Below are positions 24,067 through 35,210 of a stretch of 64,000 nt of DNA, piece by piece (the stretch's first letter is position 1; each line of letters begins with the position of its first letter). The position numbers and the translations under genes are program-made. Source of the stretch: Timema cristinae (taxonomy: Eukaryota > Arthropoda > Insecta > Phasmatodea > Timematidae); the NCBI GenBank assembly GCA_039000515.1, contig JBCFYV010011135.1, positions 24,607,725 to 24,671,724 on the forward strand. The letters run 5' to 3'. The notes under the pieces were generated by a model that saw only the letters and a list, made by a program, of their open reading frames with translations, searched no databases and was not told where the DNA came from.

Positions 24067-24450
24067 GCGCAAATTCACAACGTTAACCTCAACAATCAGA
24101 TCTGTTCAACAATAAAAAAAAAGCCAAATCAACGTCCTTGGTCTTAAATGCATTCGTTCTCTGAACATTCTCTTCTACTGACGCCACTGATATTTTACCC
24201 GTAGATGGTTATATATATATTATAAACTTAATAATCACACACTAATGGCCAAATGATTAATCTTTATATATGGCTTACAAGAGTCTACCGGTGCGCCATT
24301 GAAAAGAATTAGCCATTTGTATCAATTAGATTAATTAACGATTACATCACTCGCTGATGGATTGTTTCAAAGCGTTTGACAAAGGTTTCCCATTAGTCAA
24401 ATATCAGTCCGCCGATTTAATTAGTAAATATTAGATAGTCCGGTTTATAT
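24067..24450. other. non-repetitive island, candidate regulatory element
   Basis: Unique sequence with dense homeodomain-type cores (CAAATGATTAATC, TTAGATTAATTAACGATTAC, TTTAATTAGTAAATATTAG) and a TATATAAGG-like AT box absent from neighbouring repeats. No frame. The regulatory role is inference. Confidence 0.3.
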
Positions 24451-25140
24451 AATGAAAGATGGGGGGGGATACTATTTTAATAGTTATCAGCTAGTGATTA
24501 GCTTGGTACACAACTCATAACTCACTCACTCACTCACTCCTGGTCAACAGGTTTAGCTGCAGAGATAGTGTGCCTGACTCTGGCGTTATAAGTCGCTTTA
24601 TACAGTCTCGTATTTAGGATTTATGTTCGTTAAGGGGTAGACAACAAAATAGTTTTACACCACAAGCATGAATAATATTTTGGTCTGAAATGCAGAAAAA
24701 TACTTCGAAACACAGTTATAATGGTGATAACCTTGTTCTTATTATGGATCAATTTATTTATTCTGATGGGGGGGGGGGGGGGACTGATATTATCCCAGTG
24801 TAGGATTTACAGGAGGTTTCAAAGGGCTATAGCCCAGGGTGGCGAAAGAAACTAGTGTTATTAAAAAAAATAAGTTAACATTATCTTCCTCCTTGTTACA
24901 CTCGCTATAAACATAACCTTTTTTTAAAATATAAAAACGTACTCTACCTACCGAGATGGATACATGTGTGGACTATTGGGTGCCTGTAACTCATCACCTG
25001 CTGCACAGCCTCCTTATAGGAACATTCTCCCCCCCCCCCCCCTTGTTTTGACAACATAGAACGTGGAGCCGAAACAATTAAATGATCTATGCTAAGGAAA
25101 ATGATGGACAACATGCTGAGGTTCGTCTGACGTTACCTTT
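24451..25140. other. unique stretch with G14 and C-run
   Basis: Contains a poly-G run at about 24769-24782 and a poly-C run at about 25029-25042. Nothing coding. Confidence 0.45.
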
Positions 25141-25143
25141 ATC

Positions 25144-25449
25144 ATTATTATTATTATTATTATTATTATTTTAACACCGCGTCTTAATACCCGTTCGGGT
25201 TATACGCACTTACGCTAATGTGAAAATGGTAGGGTGATTGTGAGATGAAATGGAGGACCTACAGTTTAACGTGGATCTGAACCACGGTGGAGGCCTGGCA
25301 TTCCCCACATTCACAAGTTGTGATTAATACACGTCTTGTCAGAGGTGAAGGAAGGGTTTGGCAATCAGATAAAGCTGTGCCGGGACCGAGGATTGAACCC
25401 CGAACCCCCAGGACATGTCTGACACCTTACCCCTAGACCGCAGATCACC
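25144..25449 (-). mobile_element. SINE-A, full length with long (TTA)n
   Basis: Begins with a (TTA)n tail, then AACACCGCGTCTTAATACCC, the conserved body, a B box and the head CAGATCACC. Flanks GACGTTACCTT and GACATTATCTT could be a decayed 11-bp target duplication (two mismatches). Confidence 0.94.
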
Positions 25450-25591
25450 GACATTATCTTAAAAAAAGTAAAAAAAAAGTGTATTATGGTAGTATGTAGC
25501 TTGCTTTTATTTAGCTAAGGAATATTACTTTTCAATTAAAGTGTTAATTTTTCAAGTTACTATCTGTCTAATTGTTTCGGCTTCATCCTGT

Positions 25592-25599
25592 GTGTGTGT

Positions 25600-25643
<44 letters not shown>

Positions 25644-26272
25644 ATATATATAACGTAATAAATATATATATATAATAACTAAATATATATATATATATAT
25701 AACGTAAATATAATATATATATATATAACGTAAATTAAATATATATATATATATAACGTAACTAATATATATATATAACGTAATATATATATATATATAT
25801 AACGTAAATATATATATATAACGTAAATATATATATATATAATATATATTAACGTAAATTATATATCAACGTAAATATTATTATATTAACGTAAATTATA
25901 TATATTATATAACGTATATATATATATGATATATATAACGTAAATATATATATATATAACGTAAATATATATATATATATATATAACGTAAATATATATA
26001 TATATATATAACGTAAATATATATATATATATATATAACGTAAATATATATATATTAACGTAAATATATATATATATAACGTAAATATATATATATATAT
26101 ATAACGTAAATATATATATATATAACGTAAATATATATATATATATATAACGTAAATATATATATATATAACGTAAATATATATATATATAACGTAAATA
26201 TATATATATATATAACGTAAATATATATATATATATAACGTAAATATATATATATATATATAACGTAAATTT
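25592..26272. repeat. (AT)n / AACGTAA compound satellite
   Basis: Runs of (AT)n of varying length separated by a regularly recurring AACGTAAAT motif, about 28 times. A 169-codon minus-strand frame (YIYIYL-type) is an artefact. The AT blocks vary while the AACGTAA spacer is nearly invariant. Confidence 0.96.
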
Positions 26273-26687
26273 ACAGAAGCACTTAGTCATTGCGAATGAC
26301 GAAACAGGGTACCTTTTCCATGCACAGGGTTTGGAAACTGCTATTCTTTCTAGATTTTTTTTTGCGGGGTGGGTGTGGGAGGGGAGTGTAAACAAGATAT
26401 GTGTAGCCCTTTGGTGGCAATAAATATTATATATATATATATAATATCTCTGTCACTGGCTAATCCTGTCAACCCTCGTAGAATTTCGAAGGTACGTCTT
26501 AAACTTCATTATGTTGATAGAAAGTGTCTCTGAAATGCTTTATAAACGATAAGTGTTGCAAAAAATGTGAAGGAGAATATTTAAATTCGGGAAGAATCTC
26601 TCTTTGAAATCGGTTAAAGTTCCTCTGGCAGTTGTGTAGTCTATTTTACCCTCATATATATATTCCAGATTGAGAACTCTGCTACCC
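26273..26687. other. unannotated stretch
   Basis: Unique sequence with a short (AT)n at about 26429-26445; nothing recognised. Confidence 0.4.
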
Positions 26688-26858
26688 ACTTTGGTGGCCG
26701 CATTGTCTGAGGCGCTACTCTATCTGTAGACTAGACTGCCGATGACGGAGAGTCTGGGGTTCGAAACTAGGTCGGCTGTACTAAGTTTTTCTTTTCCAAA
26801 ATGGTTTTCCCGCTCTCCTTCCACGCAAATATGCTTAAACCTCCTCTACCTTGTTTAC
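26688..26858 (+). mobile_element. SINE-B, 3'-truncated
   Basis: Head TTTGGTGGCCGCATTGTCTG, AGACTAGACTGCCGATGACG, B box GGGGTTCGAAACTAGG, body CTTCCACGCAAATATGC. It stops before the shared tail. Confidence 0.82.
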
Positions 26859-26924
26859 AAAATATTATATATCAGGGTGGCTAAAAAACATATATATATA
26901 TATATATATATTGATAGGTTTATT

Positions 26925-27205
26925 TCCTCGCATAAACCCGCCTAGAATAATCCCTGCGATTGATGAGTACACCTGCCTTTCGTTCGGCCAAGCCGTTGTC
27001 ACATATTTCATGTCGTTTACGTGCAACACATAAAATCCCCTCACATCTGATTAATGACGCAATTAGCTTCTGGCGTCGTTCTACCCGCACCCCCCCCCCC
27101 CCTTCTCCCCCTTTCCCGCCTTTCACTCTCTTCGTGAAACCACGCCGTCATGTCGCGCGTCGCGAAAAACCGGACAGATACCGAACTAACGATGCCTAAA
27201 AGTTG
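26925..27205. other. CpG-richer unique island
   Basis: More GC- and CpG-rich than its surroundings (GTCGCGCGTCGCGAAAAACC) and non-repetitive apart from a C12 run. Contains TGATTAATGACGCAATTAGC. Overlapping short frames in three phases look fortuitous. Could be a promoter or enhancer-type island; no TSS motif is convincing. Confidence 0.3.
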
Positions 27206-27214
27206 CTATAACTA

Positions 27215-27428
27215 CAGTAGCCCCATGGCTTCTTTGGTGCTGACTGACAGTCAACATTCAGGTATATACCTAAATGTTGACTGTCAGAAGTGACATCTGC
27301 TAAACACATGTTTTTGCAGATCATTTGGTTCGGCGTAGGGATACATAATTTGGTCTGGTAAATTTTCGAAGCTTTTAGCTGTCAGCTGTGAGCTGTCAGT
27401 CAGCACCAAAGAAGCCATGGGGCTACTG
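27215..27428. mobile_element. FB1 MITE, complete, TA-flanked
   Basis: A 214-bp element with about 37-bp perfect terminal inverted repeats (CAGTAGCCCCATGGCTTCTT...), flanked on both sides by TA (27213-27214 and 27429-27430). A second internal palindrome (TGACAGTCAACATT against AATGTTGACTGTCA) makes a double-hairpin design. The CAGT terminus and TA duplication fit Tc1/mariner-type mobilisation; there is no coding capacity. Confidence 0.93.
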
Positions 27429-27430
27429 TA

Positions 27431-27747
27431 TAATAAAGAGTATTTTTTTTAAGACAATAGAGAAGTTTGTAAGGTTGGTCGAAAGCGCACGCGAGATAAA
27501 TTTCTTGTTTTCTCATTTTTTTTACAGTTAAAATAATTTGTTTGGCCAAATTGAATCAAATATTTCAACAGCAATTTTGTTTAGCTCAATATTTTAAATA
27601 TGATTGTCTCAAAAATAATTAAAACCGGTGAGATTCTTAGAGTTTTTTAACTATAAGGAAACGCACATTTTTAGTAAGATTAATAAGGAAACTGAAATAG
27701 AATTTTATAATACTATGGTAGTTCCAATATTATTAATATAGTGTTGT
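27431..27747. other. unannotated stretch
   Basis: AT-rich unique sequence; nothing recognised. Confidence 0.4.
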
Positions 27748-27790
27748 TGCGTAACAACCGAATGGGTAGTAAGACGTGGTGCTAATAATG
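27748..27790 (+). mobile_element. SINE shared-tail fragment
   Basis: Only the shared 3' end is present: GCGTAACAACCGAATGGGTA, GTAAGACGTGGTGCTAATAA. It cannot be assigned to SINE-A or SINE-B. Confidence 0.8.
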
Positions 27791-27822
27791 ATGTTAATAT
27801 AGTGCGTAAACTTTTTTGATTT

Positions 27823-28064
27823 TAGCACCGCGTCTTACTACCCGATTGGATTATACTCTTTTCTACTTGAAACGCTAATGGTTTTAGAATGGGTAAGGTT
27901 TAATTCAGAGTAAGTGTACCCACATTTGTGTGGAGGGAGAGTGTAAAACCGTTTTGATAAAACCATCCTAACTACATCCGACTTAGATTTGAGCCTCGAT
28001 TACCGGGACATCAACAGTCTAGTCTTACTGCAAGAATAGCGCCTTAGACGATGTGGCCACTGAA
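27823..28064 (-). mobile_element. SINE-B, full length
   Basis: Plus-strand order: AGCACCGCGTCTTACTACCC, GAAACGCTAATGG, CCCACATTTGTGTGGAGGGA, GATTTGAGCCTCGATTACCG, CGCCTTAGACGATGTGGCCA. Confidence 0.9.
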
Positions 28065-28095
28065 GAGAGATGTCATGTATTTTACTACCCCATTT

Positions 28096-28310
28096 ATCGA
28101 GTCTTACTATCCGTCCGGAATATCCGCATATTCACACAGGAGGTGGTATGTGATGTGAAGTATAGAGAGTAAATGTGCCCACATTTGCAAAAGGGGAGAA
28201 GCTAGAAACAATGAATGAGAAACCACTCCATTACTTTCGATCCTTATTAGAAAAACGACTTCCCAGTCGCTGGTTAAACCGGATAGGAATAGACTGTGAA
28301 AATATTTGTT
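28096..28310 (-). mobile_element. SINE-B, diverged; head lost
   Basis: Tail GAGTCTTACTATCCGTCCGG, then GGTGGTATGTGATGTGAAG and GTGCCCACATTTGCAAAAGG. The B-box region is barely recognisable. It lies directly beside another minus-strand SINE-B. Confidence 0.65.
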
Positions 28311-28424
28311 TAGTGTCGCTAATGTTTTTTTTGTAACGTGGTTGTGGGAACAAAAGATATTATAGCGCATGAAATAATAAATTAAAAAATATGTATACAC
28401 TTGTATCTTTTTATCTTTTTATAA

Positions 28425-29284
28425 AGGATAATAACATGGATAGAGGTCTACTGTTCACAGAACTACTAGTAAGACTGTAGTAACGATAATAACATGGAGT
28501 GAGAGAGGTCTACTGTTCACAGAACTACTAGTATGACTGTAGTAACGATAGTAACATGAAGTGAGAGAGGTCTACTGTTCACAGAACTACTAGTAAGACT
28601 GTAGTAATGATAATAACATGGAGTGAGAGAGGTCTATTGTTCACAGAACTACTAGTAAGACTGTAGTAACGATAGTAACATGAAGTGAGAGAGGTCTATT
28701 GTTCAAAGAACTACTAGTAAGACTGTAGTAACAATAATAGCATGGAGAGAGGTCTACTGTTCACAGAACTACTAGTAAGACTGTAGTAACGATAGTAACA
28801 TGGAGTGAGAGAGGTCTACTGTTCACAGAACTACTAGTATGACTGTAGTAACGATAGTAACATGAAGTGAGAGAGGTCTACTGTTCACAGAACTACTAGT
28901 AAGACTGTAGTAATGATAATAACATGGAGTGAGCGAGGTCTATTGTTCACAGAACTACTAGTAAGACTGTAGTAACGATAGTAACATGAAGTGAGAGAGG
29001 TCTATTGTTCAAAGAACTACTAGTAAGACTGTAGTAACAATAATAACATGGAGGGAGGTCTACTGTTCACAGAACTACTAGTAAGATTGTAGCAACGATA
29101 ATAACATGGAGGGAGATCTACTGTTCACAGAACTACTAGTAAGATTGTAGTAACGATAATAACATGGAGTGAGAGAGGTCTATTGTTCAAAGAACTACTA
29201 GTAAGACTGTAGTAACGATAATAACATGGAGTGAGAGAGGTCTATTGTTCAAAGAACTACTAGTAAGACTGTAGTAACGATATG
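28425..29284. repeat. 62-bp minisatellite with 306-bp higher-order period, about 14 copies
   Basis: Unit contains TAACGATAATAACATGGAGT, GAGAGAGGTCTACTGTTCAC and AGAACTACTAGTAAGACTGT. A distinctive five-unit block starting with GTATGACTGTAGTAACG recurs 306 bp later (28531 and 28837) with the same unit order, showing higher-order duplication. Unrelated to the 62-bp array at 16.3 kb. Confidence 0.96.
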
Positions 29285-29914
29285 AAGATTGATTGTGGTC
29301 GAGTGTATATATAATTACCAGTTCTAATGTAAAAATAATAATAATAAAAAAATATATATATATACATTAAATAATTATAATGATAGTAAAATATTGGTAA
29401 ATTGTTCTACGAAAAAAATTCTCGCGGTCACATGTTATGTTATCGACATAATGGCACCCGCAGTTAAAAATGTTCTTTCCTCTTTATGTTTGAGATAATA
29501 ATATATTATCCACTGGTGGAACTCTCTGCTATTGACTTGTCTGAACCCCTGAATAGGTCTGGTCGGAGGGCTTTCAACATTCTATTGTAACATGGCACTT
29601 TGGTTATCGACAGATCGTTCGTTATTACTTCCACAATATCCTCGAACAAAACCCTTTCCCCATGACTTCACAACTAGCATTACTCTAATGAAGGTTTCAA
29701 ACGTCAGTTTGTCTATTTTTATTTTATTTTGGAAACCTTAAAAAAAAAAAAAAAAAGTGGGTACTAGTAACGTCAACGGAAGCTTGAATAAATTCTATGA
29801 AAGCTAAATAATTTATTTTGTACAAATATTCAGTGCTCCGTATATTTTTTAAGCTTGTGATACACTTAACAAGCACCCCCTCCCGCCCTCCCCCCTTTCC
29901 CCCCGCTTCTCCAT
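29285..29914. other. unique stretch
   Basis: Higher-complexity sequence at 29.43-29.70 kb (e.g. GTTATCGACAGATCGTTCG) with no frame, then AT-rich and C-rich runs. A possible regulatory island, unsupported by direct evidence. Confidence 0.3.
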
Positions 29915-30480
29915 CCTTTTTACTTTCTCTCTACACCTCTGGTAATCAAAAAAGTTGTTTTCACAAAGCGTCTGTCTGTACCTCAGGCTAGAGCTGAAAC
30001 TAGTTTATCGATTGGGCTAAAAATTAGTATTTGGGGTTTTTCTTACGGTGCCCCAGAGGGGGGTTTTGGAATTAGAAAACCAACCCTAAAATTCTTAACT
30101 ATAAAGGGTGGTTTTACTGAGGGGGAAAAAAAAAAAGAAGAAATCCATTTTCTCAAAACTCGCTCTAACGATTTTGATTAAATTTTATATCTAGACACTG
30201 TTTATTATTATAAACAAGATGTCGATTCTCATTTTCTTACTAAAATAATTCTTATGCTCTTTGGCGGACAAAGATGTTTCTCTTTTCTCAGTTTTTCTGT
30301 AACAGTTTTCCTAGTTCCTAATGCCATAGAGAAAGTAACAAGTGTATATTATTTAATTTACGATCTTTGGTGTATTGTTTCTACAACAATGTATAGACCT
30401 ATTATTTATTTTCACATATCTTAGGAGTTTTTAGTAAATGTCTATTTTAATATAAAGGCTGTGTGGAGTACCGTAACATT
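29915..30480 (+). repeat. LR-C dispersed repeat, copy 3
   Basis: Begins TTTTTACTTTCTCTCTACAC like copy 1 and continues with GCGTCTGTCTGTACC, ATATCTAGACACTGTTTATT, AAACAAGATGTCGATTCTCA, CCTAGTTCCTAATGCCATAG and GTGTATATTATTTAATTTACG, in the same order as the other copies. Confidence 0.75.
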
Positions 30481-30554
30481 TTTTTTTTTCGCAGGACACT
30501 TTTGTTTAGGGTACGTGTCGTGGCAGTAGAAAATAAAATACTACTAATCACGAG

Positions 30555-30609
30555 TAAGTAAGAGCGGTTAGTAAGACGCAGTGATAATAATAATAATAAT
30601 AATAATAAT
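30555..30609 (+). mobile_element. SINE shared-tail fragment
   Basis: GAGCGGTTAGTAAGACGCAG followed by a long (TAA)n; body and head are missing. Confidence 0.65.
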
Positions 30610-30839
30610 GAAAGGAAAACATGGAAATGTTAAGCATTTATGATTAAGTATAACTTTTTCCTAAAATTCTCTTTTAACTTTGAGCTGATTAATCAATCAA
30701 ATATATTTTATTTGACTTAATTATTTTTTACGGTTTTACGAAAAGTGTTTTTGAATCATCCATAATTTTGGACTGTCGGTGTTTTGTCTAATGATGTTTT
30801 ACTGTATTTAACCGTTTAATTAAAATATTGAGTTGGAAT

Positions 30840-31000
30840 TTTTTTTTTCATGTCGACGTTGCATGACGCCCTGAAAGATAAAATATATGGTTCTCGCATT
30901 ACCAACCGGGTTTTCGTCTGTGTTGGCATAAAACGAAAAATATTTTAACCATTGGATTAAAACTTGGTATCTAGGATTTTAATATTCTTTAAGTCGAAAA
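30840..31000 (+). repeat. LR-C fragment
   Basis: Blocks TTGCATGACGCCCTGAAAGA, TTTTCGTCTGTGTTGGCATA and ATTAAAACTTGGTATCTAGG match the mid-part of copies 2 and 3. Confidence 0.55.
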
Positions 31001-31004
31001 ATGA

Positions 31005-31085
31005 TACCTGAACACGGGAATTGAACCCGGGACTTTAGGCTTAGTACACCATTATATTTACTACAGAGATATCAAGGTGTTACCC
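31005..31085 (-). mobile_element. tRNA-like head of a SINE, isolated
   Basis: On the minus strand a B box (CCCGGGTTCAATTCCCG) is preceded by ATGGTGTACTAAGCC, a tRNA-like arrangement. Not a functional tRNA: no complete cloverleaf could be drawn. Probably related to SINE-C at 51.0 and 58.2 kb. Confidence 0.45.
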
Positions 31086-31496
31086 ACTTTATAAAATAAA
31101 TAATCCGCGATTTCTAAACATCTGTAACACTACTCACTTCACTCCCATGTACTTTTTTTTTAAATAACGTCTAAAGCAGACTTGACGTTAGTGGCACATT
31201 CATCCACCAAGCGCTGTAGTCTATAAGTGAGTGCGAGAATTGAATATTTCCAGTGCATTTGTTCCATTTAAAATGGCTAAATTTGAAAAGAAAAAAAAAT
31301 AGTATTCATCTCAAACTCTCTACGCTTTGACATACTGTGACATACTTGATGGGAAGGGTTTTCAGGAGAAGGTTTGAACCCCTTTACAAACACACCCAAT
31401 TTCCATCCACCCTCTTACCGCCCAGACATTAGAAATGGTTTTTAATGAGTTTTACGGTGGCGTATTTATTTGAATAAGTATATTTATTTTCTATTT
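31086..31496. other. unannotated stretch
   Basis: Contains AATTTCTAAAC/TCTGTAACA-type similarity at about 31098-31130 to the right part of the hAT-like element (33.47 kb). Otherwise nothing recognised. Confidence 0.4.
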
Positions 31497-31755
31497 ACTT
31501 CTGTGCTTGGGGATACGGGGTTCAATCCTCGGTCCCGGCACAGATTTATCTGATTACCAAACCCTTCCTTCACCTCTGACAAGACGTGTATTAATCACCA
31601 ACTTGTGAATGTGTGGAACGCCAGGCCTCCACCGTGGTTCGGATCCCACGTTAAACTTTAGGTCCTCCATTTCATCTCACAATCACCCTACCATTACACA
31701 TTAGCGTAAGTGCGTATAACACGAACGGGTAGTAAGACGCGGTCCTAATAATAAT
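31497..31755 (+). mobile_element. SINE-A, A box missing
   Basis: Starts inside the head (CTTCTGTGCTTGGGG), keeps the B box GGTTCAATCCTCGG, the full body, and GCGTATAACACGAACGGGTA. The 5' truncation fits incomplete reverse transcription. Confidence 0.93.
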
Positions 31756-32192
31756 GTTCGATAAAAGGCTCTTCCTATTAAAACCGGACTATATTCCACG
31801 TCTGACACGTCACGTTCAAATGGAGCCGTGTTCTTTATGGACGTGTCTTATGATTAAGAACGACGCCTGTGCGGCATTTTGATTCCAGGCGTATTTCACA
31901 CCCGACAATAGAAACGAGGGAAGGTAGCAAAGGATTCTCATGCCTCAAAAGGCAGGATTATGACGTGACTGATAAAAAAAAAAGGTGTTTTCAAAGAGGA
32001 ATAAAAAAAATATTGGGAAGGTAGTTGGGTTTGGGGGGGAGTGTTTGAGGCCTATAAATGGATGAGAGTTTTAAATATATAACGTTGGTGCGAGTTTGCA
32101 AATAAAGTTTGAAAAAAGATTTTTTTTTTTTTAGATATTAGTGTTCAGCGTTTCACATTATCCGTTTGGAGTATTTGCATGTTCACACTAAT
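31756..32192. other. unique island, candidate regulatory sequence
   Basis: Non-repetitive 31.77-31.98 kb part has CRE-like (GTCTGACACGTCACG, TTATGACGTGACTG) and TTTATGG motifs; then A/G-rich runs. No frame. Function not demonstrated. Confidence 0.3.
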
Positions 32193-33560
32193 CTAGTGGT
32201 TTCCAACCTGGGGGTCGTGGAACTTTTCAGGAGTCGTTGCTATATTTGTTGAATATTAAAACTAAAGACTTAGATAGTGATTGATAATAAAGATGAATGA
32301 GAAAGAAAAGGCTAAAAAGTTAAATTAAAGCAAAGTGATAATTAATGCGTTAAAAACATTTTACAATGAGAATCATAGCATTAAATAAAAACATATACAA
32401 TAATATGAGTCAAAGGGGGTAAGCTAATAGAGTGAAATACAATATATTGGTGGGCAATATTTAAAAGTAAACCTGCAAGTCAAAAATATAACAAAACAAT
32501 GGGTGTAACATGGTAATAACAATTAGAATGAAAGTTGGATTAATTAAAATAAATAAGCTAAATATAAACAACTAATACAGTTTTTTTAAAAAGAGTTAAA
32601 TATAAAGTAGATAAAAGCATAAGTAAAATAATTACATGAGATATACGTGATTGAAAAACGTAGTTACGAGATGGTCATATAATATTAATTGATATAAGTG
32701 GAACAAAGTAGCAGAATAATAAAGTAAAAGTTAAATTTTAAATCATTAACATAGAGTGAGATTGAGTAGTTGAAAAAGTTAAATAGGGTGATATGATATA
32801 CTGAGAATTGACAATTATTTGAATTAAGGTGATGACTACATAAACATTAAAAATAAGTTAATGGTTGGGGGGGGGGGGGGTTAAATAGATCAAACCAGTT
32901 AAAAACAAAGTGGAAGAGATAAAATAAACTAATATAATTGAGGCTAAATTGATTAGAAACCTTTTAATTTTCAAGAGATTATAAAGAATTCTTATAAACA
33001 TGTATCTAAGTCTTGTCTAGAAGGATTTAACGTCCCTTACTCCTTTAGCAGTGTTCCTGTGTTGATGTTGGTTACAGGAACTCTAATTTTCTGACATGTT
33101 TCGGTGCTAATATCAGCGCACCATAAGTCTAAGTCTTTAGTTTTAATATATCATACACTCCTTATGGAAGATTCTTTTATAATGTTTTCTAAAATGTTAT
33201 ATTTGTTGAGTTGAGCAGCAAATGAGCGCCAACATTTAGGCGAGACGAGATAAAAGGTTTAAATTTTGAGCTTAAACTTTAAAAAATAATAAAATACGTG
33301 ATTTTTTTTATATACTTTTGAGATTAAAGCAAGATTGTTTTTTTTTTAAACTCTGAGTTACTACACATTAAATACAAATTAAACCTAAAATTTTTAACTT
33401 TTTAACTGGTCATAGCATTCACCTCCATTTTGATGAAACCATTATTTAAAAAATATCAAATCAATTCATAAATAATCCTGAATTTCTAAACGTCTGTAAC
33501 ATTTCTCAGTATTCACGCTTATAGGACTCTCGCTGACCCCAGGTTGGGAACCTCTTACCT
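32193..33560. mobile_element. hAT-like non-autonomous element, about 1.37 kb
   Basis: Left end AGTGGTTTCCAACCTGGGGG and right end CCCCAGGTTGGGAACCTCTT are imperfect inverted repeats of the type seen at hAT (Charlie-like) termini. The interior is AT-rich, without an open frame, and holds a G12 run. An 8-bp target duplication is not preserved, so this is an old copy. Confidence 0.6.
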
Positions 33561-33629
33561 ACAGAATCTCTTGTTTAGTGTCAAACTGTAACATGTGTTT
33601 TTAAAAACATTAAATCTCACCCATATTAA

Positions 33630-33663
33630 GGTATTCCATACGTGATAGCACGTATGGAATACC
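33630..33663. repeat. perfect 15-bp inverted repeat, 4-nt loop
   Basis: GGTATTCCATACGTG and CACGTATGGAATACC flank ATAG. The perfect arms in otherwise diverged DNA stand out. No U-tract or gene next to it argues for a terminator; it may be a young hairpin or cruciform, or a foldback remnant. Confidence 0.95.
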
Positions 33664-33754
33664 GCTGGGGCAAGAATGAAAATAGCTCGCATTCCATTAC
33701 ATCAAACGTGTATTTTTGGACCTGAAATTTTGGGTTGTTAAAAAAAAATTCTCT

Positions 33755-33900
33755 ACGGTAGAGTAAATATATATTTATTAAAAGCAAACTAGTAAAAACA
33801 AATTATATATAACCTGGTTTCATGTGAAGAAAATTAAACTATATATTTTTAATATTTGCTTTATTTTGGCCAAACAATTTTTTTTAATAAAAATTTAAAA
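33755..33900 (-). mobile_element. FB2-related arm fragment
   Basis: CATGTGAAGAAAATTAAACT and ATATATTTTTA match the reverse complement of the FB2 left arm at 47.05 kb, and CTACGGTAGAGTAAATAT resembles its outer part. The core is missing. Confidence 0.5.
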
Positions 33901-34274
33901 ATCGCCACCTTTATACACTCGTTGCCTACATCCCCACCTTAAATTTATTTATTAGTATTTCTATAATTAGACGTTCAAAATTCAAATCGCTGTTGAGTAG
34001 AACTTATATTTATTACTTTTTTTCTTCTTCTTAGAAGTTAACAAACTGTTGAATAAGTCGTTCGAAGTTCAAACTTTATCAGCGATGAGCTCTAAACAGA
34101 ACTCTTTCCCATGAATAAAACATCAACCCGGATGAAACAGCATGTTGGTTTATTGTAGATCTCAATACTTGTTCAGACTTTTCGACTGAAGGAAAGATAT
34201 ACATGCCCTTCTGACGTCACCGAAACATGCTGGTTGTGATTTGATTTTACAGCTGTCCTGCTGTTTTATTCTGG
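33901..34274. other. unannotated stretch
   Basis: Unique sequence, nothing recognised. Confidence 0.4.
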
Positions 34275-34962
34275 AGTTACGTCTTACTACTTTATCTAGA
34301 TATCCGCATAATGACACCTTTTATTTTATGCACAACATCTTACTACCCAGATATCCGCATAATTAGACCTTTTATTTTATGCACAAAATCTTACTACCCA
34401 GATATCCGCATAATGACAGCTTTTATTTTATGCACAACATCTTACTACCCAGATATACGCATAATTATACCTTTTATTTTATGCACAACATCTTACTACC
34501 CAGATATACGCATAATGACACCTTTTATTTTATGCACAACATCTTACTACCCAGATATTCGCATAATGACACCTTTTATTTTATGCACAACATCTTACTA
34601 CCCAGATATTCGCATAATGACACATTTTATTTTATGCACAACATCTTACTACCCAGATATCCGCACAATTAGACCTTTTATTTTGTGCACAGCGTCTTAC
34701 TACCCAGATATTCGCATAAATTACACCTTTTATTTTGTGCACAAGTCTTACTGCCCAGATATTCGCCTAATTAGACCTTTTATTTTGTGCACAAGTCTTA
34801 CTACCCAGATATTCACATATGTACACCTTTTATTTTGTGCACAACGTCTTAATACCCAGATATACGCATAATTAGACCTTTTTATTTTGTGCACAACGTC
34901 TTACTACCCAGATATCAGCATAATTAAACCTTTTATTTTGTTCGTAGCGTCTTACTACTAAG
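34275..34962. repeat. 51-bp minisatellite derived from the SINE tail, about 13 copies
   Basis: Unit contains CATCTTACTACCCAGATATC, CGCATAATGACACCTTTTAT and TTTATGCACAA. The CGTCTTACTACCC...CGCATA part matches the inverted shared SINE tail (CGTCTTACTACCCGTTCGGG...CGCA) with the hairpin loop replaced. Immediately right lies a minus-strand SINE-B, so the array probably grew from that copy's tail. Two frames stay open (186 and 97 codons) because 51 is 3x17; not considered coding. Confidence 0.95.
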
Positions 34963-35210
34963 GTAGCCACATACTTGGGCCTACATATTTTTCGTGTGCA
35001 CAGCGTTTTAATGTCCGTTCGGGCTATCCTTATATTGTATGATGTAGGGATGAGAGAGGTAAAATTTATATAAATGTATCCACTTTTACCGGGATAAAAA
35101 TCAGGAAGCCATTTAGTAAATATCACCCATAACAACCAACATGGATTTGAACTTCCAACTTTTGCATCATCGCCAAACCAGACAGATGAGACTGACGTAT
35201 TTCTCTGCGT
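34963..35210 (-). mobile_element. SINE-B adjoining the 51-bp array
   Basis: GTTTTAATGTCCGTTCGGGC tail, GATGTAGGGATGAGAGAGG, body AATGTATCCACTTTTACCGG, B-box relic ATGGATTTGAACTTCC. The head is diverged. Confidence 0.75.

Noticed and set aside
25886..26395. 169-codon minus-strand open frame (YIYIYL repeats)
   Set aside because: Translation of (AT)n with AACGTAA spacers; no coding property.
34311..34871. 186-codon repeat protein
   Set aside because: Open because the minisatellite period is 51 bp (3x17); a second frame is open too, and the unit derives from a SINE tail.
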